From NCBI GenBank assembly GCA_028282885.1, contig JANQGX010000086.1, forward strand, positions 124,001-188,000: a stretch of DNA of 64,000 nt, given 5' to 3'. Shown here one piece after another: positions 61,438 to 64,000 of this stretch. The notes beneath the pieces were generated by a model. That model was not told where the DNA came from. It saw only the letters and a program-made list of their open reading frames with translations, and ran no database searches. The stretch's first letter is position 1, and each line of letters starts with the position of its first letter. The position numbers and the translations under genes were made by a program. Source of the DNA: SAR324 cluster bacterium (GTDB lineage: Bacteria; SAR324; XYD2-FULL-50-16).

Positions 61438-61714
61438 TTAATAAATCACTCTGAAATCGGAATAGTCCGGTAACATGTCCACTTCTTCTGCAAAGACGCT
61501 GGTAACGCTGGAGTAAGGTGATCCTTCCCAGCACCAATCGGTAAACTGTCGTATGACAGAATCCTCTCCCCTGGCAAAAACCTCGACACTGCCATCATTC
61601 TTGTTTCTGACGGTTCCTCTCAATCCCAGGCTTATCGCTTTTTTGCGTGTGTAATCGCGAAAAAAAAACCCCTTGAACCTTCCCTTTGACGATAACATGT
61701 ATGTTTTTTTTCAT
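61438..61714 (-). pseudogene. acyP: Acylphosphatase, frameshifted at a nine-T run
   Basis: From ATG 61714 (AGG upstream) the frame reads MKKNIHVIVKGKVQGVFF and then fails; the remainder of the protein (RDYTRKKAISLGLRG, NKNDGSVEV, DYSDFRVIY) is in the next frame up to 61438. The join is at a run of nine T (minus strand; A9 at 61660-61668 in the plus strand). With eight T the frame restores a perfect 91-residue acylphosphatase including G-K-V-Q-G-V-F-F-R. As read, an ATG at 61698 gives 86 residues without the KVQGV loop. A sequencing error, a true mutation or polymerase slippage are possible. Confidence 0.8.
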
Positions 61715-62075
61715 ATGAACCTGCGAATCGATACAGTGGTTCCTGTTCCGGTTTTTGTTGCGCGTCAGCTAACCATAGCTATAACAAGATTTTTAAAAAA
61801 AGCCTATTCAGTATTCTCATTTGCTCGATGACGGGTCACTCTTCAATTGAGAATACCTAAAAGCTGTGAAGCATTATAAAGAACGAATGACTGATAATCG
61901 GAGTATTTTCCGTATCTTACATCGATGTCCCTACCGGATTTTAAATCAATTACAAATCAAATGACTGAAAAATTCTTTCCAATTACCCAAAAAACGAATA
62001 GAATCTATGGATAAAGCTTATTTAAAAGCACTTGGTTTCAAGTATTTCTGCAAATTTGTGGGAGCAAGTTGTTAA
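61715..62075. other. Divergent intergenic region with a 9-bp inverted repeat
   Basis: 361 bases with no gene. GTATTCTCA (61811-61819) and TGAGAATAC (61848-61856) are exact inverse copies with 28 bases between; the match extends to 12 of 13 positions. It may be a regulatory dyad for the acylphosphatase/aroB side or the helical protein gene. A GGGAG ribosome site lies about ten bases before ATG 62076. Confidence 0.45.
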
Positions 62076-63332
62076 ATGGCGACTCAAGAGTCAAAAAAAC
62101 AGGCCGATTCCAAGCCGTCCAGAGAACAAGCATCCAGCAGCTTTTCCGTTGATCCCGAACTTATAAAAAGAATTAAAGAGGTATCGGCCATTCCGGTTCC
62201 CAAGGGAGATGAATTCTGGCAAATCGAAAAAGTAGCCATCAATACATCAGAAAAAAAATTCCTGGGAATTTTTAAGCGTAAAACCCTGAGCCAGGAAGAG
62301 ATAAAAGATCTGCGCAAGAGTGCCGTTCAATCACCCGGAAATACCCGAACACGCATAAACAAGCTTAAAAAGCAATACCCGAATAACCCGGTCCTTTACA
62401 TGCTTTCAGCCATTTGCACCAATGGCATGCTGTTAAACTCCAGTAATCAGAAAGAGGTTTTCAGGGGCTTAAAAACCTCTGCCAAGGAAGCAGCCATGGC
62501 CCTGGTGAGTAACGGGGTCAGTGTCTACAATTGCGAGAATTTCTTCCGCATCTATTTCACCATGCTGGATCGATTCAAGCGCCAGCAGATTAAGGTATAT
62601 GAAAGGGTTACCCAGGATCCGCGCCTGGACAAGTATAAACAGGAACTGATTATTACCATGCAGCTCTCGGATCAGCTGATGTCTGATAAATCACGGATCT
62701 TCAATGTGCTGAACCACCTGAAGAAAAAACTGAAGTCATCGCTCTATGCCGCCTCGTTCAGTTTCAAAATGATCTCAGATGCGGCAAAATACATTGAGCT
62801 CGGAAAGCCCAAAGAAAAAATGGCAATGGGAACTGCGAGTGAGATTATCGCTTATATGTACGCTCTCTGTGTGGCATTTGCACGGATTCCTTTTTTGACA
62901 GCACTGGTTGATGAAATCCTTGAACTGCTTCCCGACGCTAACAAAGCTCTTCTGCTTAGAAAGATCTCAATCCGCTCCGTTCGTAATTTTGCCTATTTCC
63001 GGCTGGCAACAACCGAAGGTGACCGGGAGACCATGGCAAGGCTGGGAAAACAGATCTTTAAAGACAATCTGACAGGTGTTCAGAAACTGGAAGGTCAATC
63101 CCTATACCAGAGTTTTGAAACCGATCCTTTTTTTAACCTGGCTTTTATTGCAGAGATGACTGCTGGCCTCTACAAAAAGGATGATCATGACAAAATCCTG
63201 GACACAGCGATTCGTGCCGTTGAATCGGTTGTGAAGAGGGATATGTCCAAAAATCATGTCTTCACGGAAACAGCCAGCAATCACACACATAAACTGAATC
63301 TCCTGAAAGAGGGGAAATCGGATGCAGCCTGA
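62076..63332 (+). CDS. Helical protein of unknown function
   Basis: 418 residues. The first 25 are Ser/Lys/Gln-rich and likely unstructured (QASSSFS). The remainder is strongly alpha-helical with amphipathic stretches, e.g. TRINKLKKQYPNNPVLYMLSA in part (TPR-like), MFDRFKRQQIKVYERVT, and ALCVAFARIPFLTALVDEIL. No signal peptide, no catalytic motif recognised. The TPR-like spacing near residues 90-130 (KKQYPNNPVLYMLSAICTNGML) suggests a protein-interaction role. I do not recognise the family. It converges with the ferrochelatase gene three bases away. Confidence 0.6.
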   Translation: MATQESKKQADSKPSREQASSSFSVDPELIKRIKEVSAIPVPKGDEFWQIEKVAINTSEKKFLGIFKRKTLSQEEIKDLRKSAVQSPGNTRTRINKLKKQYPNNPVLYMLSAICTNGMLLNSSNQKEVFRGLKTSAKEAAMALVSNGVSVYNCENFFRIYFTMLDRFKRQQIKVYERVTQDPRLDKYKQELIITMQLSDQLMSDKSRIFNVLNHLKKKLKSSLYAASFSFKMISDAAKYIELGKPKEKMAMGTASEIIAYMYALCVAFARIPFLTALVDEILELLPDANKALLLRKISIRSVRNFAYFRLATTEGDRETMARLGKQIFKDNLTGVQKLEGQSLYQSFETDPFFNLAFIAEMTAGLYKKDDHDKILDTAIRAVESVVKRDMSKNHVFTETASNHTHKLNLLKEGKSDAA

Positions 63333-63335
63333 TGT

Positions 63336-64000
63336 TTAGGCGGGTTCCAACCGGCTCCTGATCATACCCGCCACAGCGGAAACCCAGTGGTTTTCACTGT
63401 TCAGGGAAGGTACCAACAGCAATTCTTCACCCCCTTTCGCGATAAACTCGTTTTTTACCTCCATCAGGATCTCCTCTGTGGTTTCCAGACAATCCGCGAC
63501 AAACGAAGGACAAAAGACCATCAGCCGCTTGATCCCTTGTTCGGCCAACCTGCGGACTTCATCAATTGTATAAGGTTCCAACCAGCGGGACCTGCCAAGG
63601 CGTGACTGAAAACTGACCGATCGTCCGATATCTCCTGTATTCAGCTTTCTTTCAATTTCCCTTGCTGTTTGAAAACATTGCGCCCGATAGCAAGTCGTGT
63701 TTGAGGAGTTATATACGGCACAACAATTATCGGTTTTCAGGCAGATATCACCGCTGATATCCCCTTTAACGATGTGGCTTTCAGGCAGTCCGTGAAAACT
63801 GAAAAGTATCCAATCGGGTCTTTTTTCCATGCAGGACTGTGCTCTGGATACCCAGGAATTGATGAATGAAGGTTCATCACAATAGGAACTGACAGTGACC
63901 AGTTCGGGAATGACCTCCCAGGAGCTGATGATACGCAAGACTTTTTCCAATATGGAACCGGTAGTAGCGGAGGAGTACTGCGGAAACAGGGGAAACACCA
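63336..64000 (-). CDS. hemH: Ferrochelatase, N-terminus cut off
   Basis: About 221 C-terminal residues; the frame runs through the right edge. Motifs: PLFPQYSSATTGS at the cut end, FSFHGLPESHIVKGD (active-site His), FQSRLGRSRWLEPYTID, VFCPSFVADCLETTEEI (active-site Glu). Inserts iron into porphyrin. It carries an unusually Cys-rich segment (DICLKTDNCCAVYN, TTCYRAQCFQTAREI) that could bind an Fe-S cluster as in some bacterial ferrochelatases. A longer C-terminal Cys tail is absent. Confidence 0.93.
   Translation of the reverse strand, partial: VFPLFPQYSSATTGSILEKVLRIISSWEVIPELVTVSSYCDEPSFINSWVSRAQSCMEKRPDWILFSFHGLPESHIVKGDISGDICLKTDNCCAVYNSSNTTCYRAQCFQTAREIERKLNTGDIGRSVSFQSRLGRSRWLEPYTIDEVRRLAEQGIKRLMVFCPSFVADCLETTEEILMEVKNEFIAKGGEELLLVPSLNSENHWVSAVAGMIRSRLEPA

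Noticed and set aside
60299..61537. Longer aroB form from GTG 61537
   Set aside because: The 40 extra residues overlap the acylphosphatase gene in another frame and have no family match; ATG 61417 gives the normal length.
1..64000. tRNA, rRNA, CRISPR, prophage or insertion sequence
   Set aside because: No T-loop consensus, repeat-spacer pattern, transposase motif or rRNA-like stretch was seen; the only recombinase-like segment is the degenerate one fused to GntR.

Overview
The window is 64 kb of a Gram-negative bacterial chromosome of moderate GC (roughly 45 percent by eye). Support for Gram-negative comes from a predicted outer-membrane barrel, periplasmic binding proteins and Tat- and Sec-exported enzymes. 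The two-component, hybrid-kinase and sigma-54 regulators suggest a free-living heterotroph of the deltaproteobacterial/Desulfobacterota/SAR324 grade, but no rRNA or other taxonomic marker is present, so that placement is a weak inference. I saw no tRNA, rRNA, CRISPR array, prophage or intact insertion sequence.

Left third (1-20 kb). A truncated peptide-type solute-binding protein, an IclR regulator, and a LysR regulator divergent from a UroD-family protein come first. Next is a leftward run: a small thioredoxin / thioredoxin reductase / degenerate thioredoxin-fold trio, a sulfatase-fold hydrolase with Thr at the nucleophile position, a complete Dpp/Opp transporter (binding protein, two permeases, two ATPases) and an M24 Xaa-Pro-type peptidase. 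A regulator joining a decayed tyrosine-recombinase domain to a GntR/FCD module follows, then a leftward GntR - serine dehydratase - ornithine-cyclodeaminase-family operon.

Middle (21-37 kb). A GNAT acetyltransferase and an outer-membrane barrel precede a peptide-use locus. It has a sigma-54 activator with a PrpR-type sensor, a divergent M20 deacylase/peptidase and a second complete Dpp/Opp operon. Both the M20 gene and the transporter operon carry a well-spaced -24/-12 (sigma-54) promoter. An S9 peptidase, an omega-amidase-like nitrilase and an OsmC protein follow. The logic is uptake of short peptides or acylated amino acids, intracellular cleavage, and amide or ammonia handling.

Sulfur-amino-acid operon (37-46 kb). 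A tightly packed leftward operon has MsrAB, a YHS protein, a group II PLP decarboxylase resembling cysteine sulfinate decarboxylase, cysteine dioxygenase and two ATP-grasp enzymes, with an MFS transporter just beyond. It predicts cysteine to cysteine sulfinate to hypotaurine, followed by an ATP-dependent ligation not known to me. A divergent OmpR/EnvZ-type pair borders it.

Right third (46-64 kb). Two Tat-exported formylglycine-type sulfatases flank two paralogous four-helix membrane proteins, next to an AraC regulator. Then come a Gate-domain membrane protein and a multi-gene phosphorelay (two double-receiver proteins, an HPt protein, a REC-PAS-HK-REC-REC hybrid kinase and two single receivers). 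Last are housekeeping genes: a crotonase, a tandem-ACT protein, aroB, a frameshifted acylphosphatase, an unknown helical protein and a truncated ferrochelatase.
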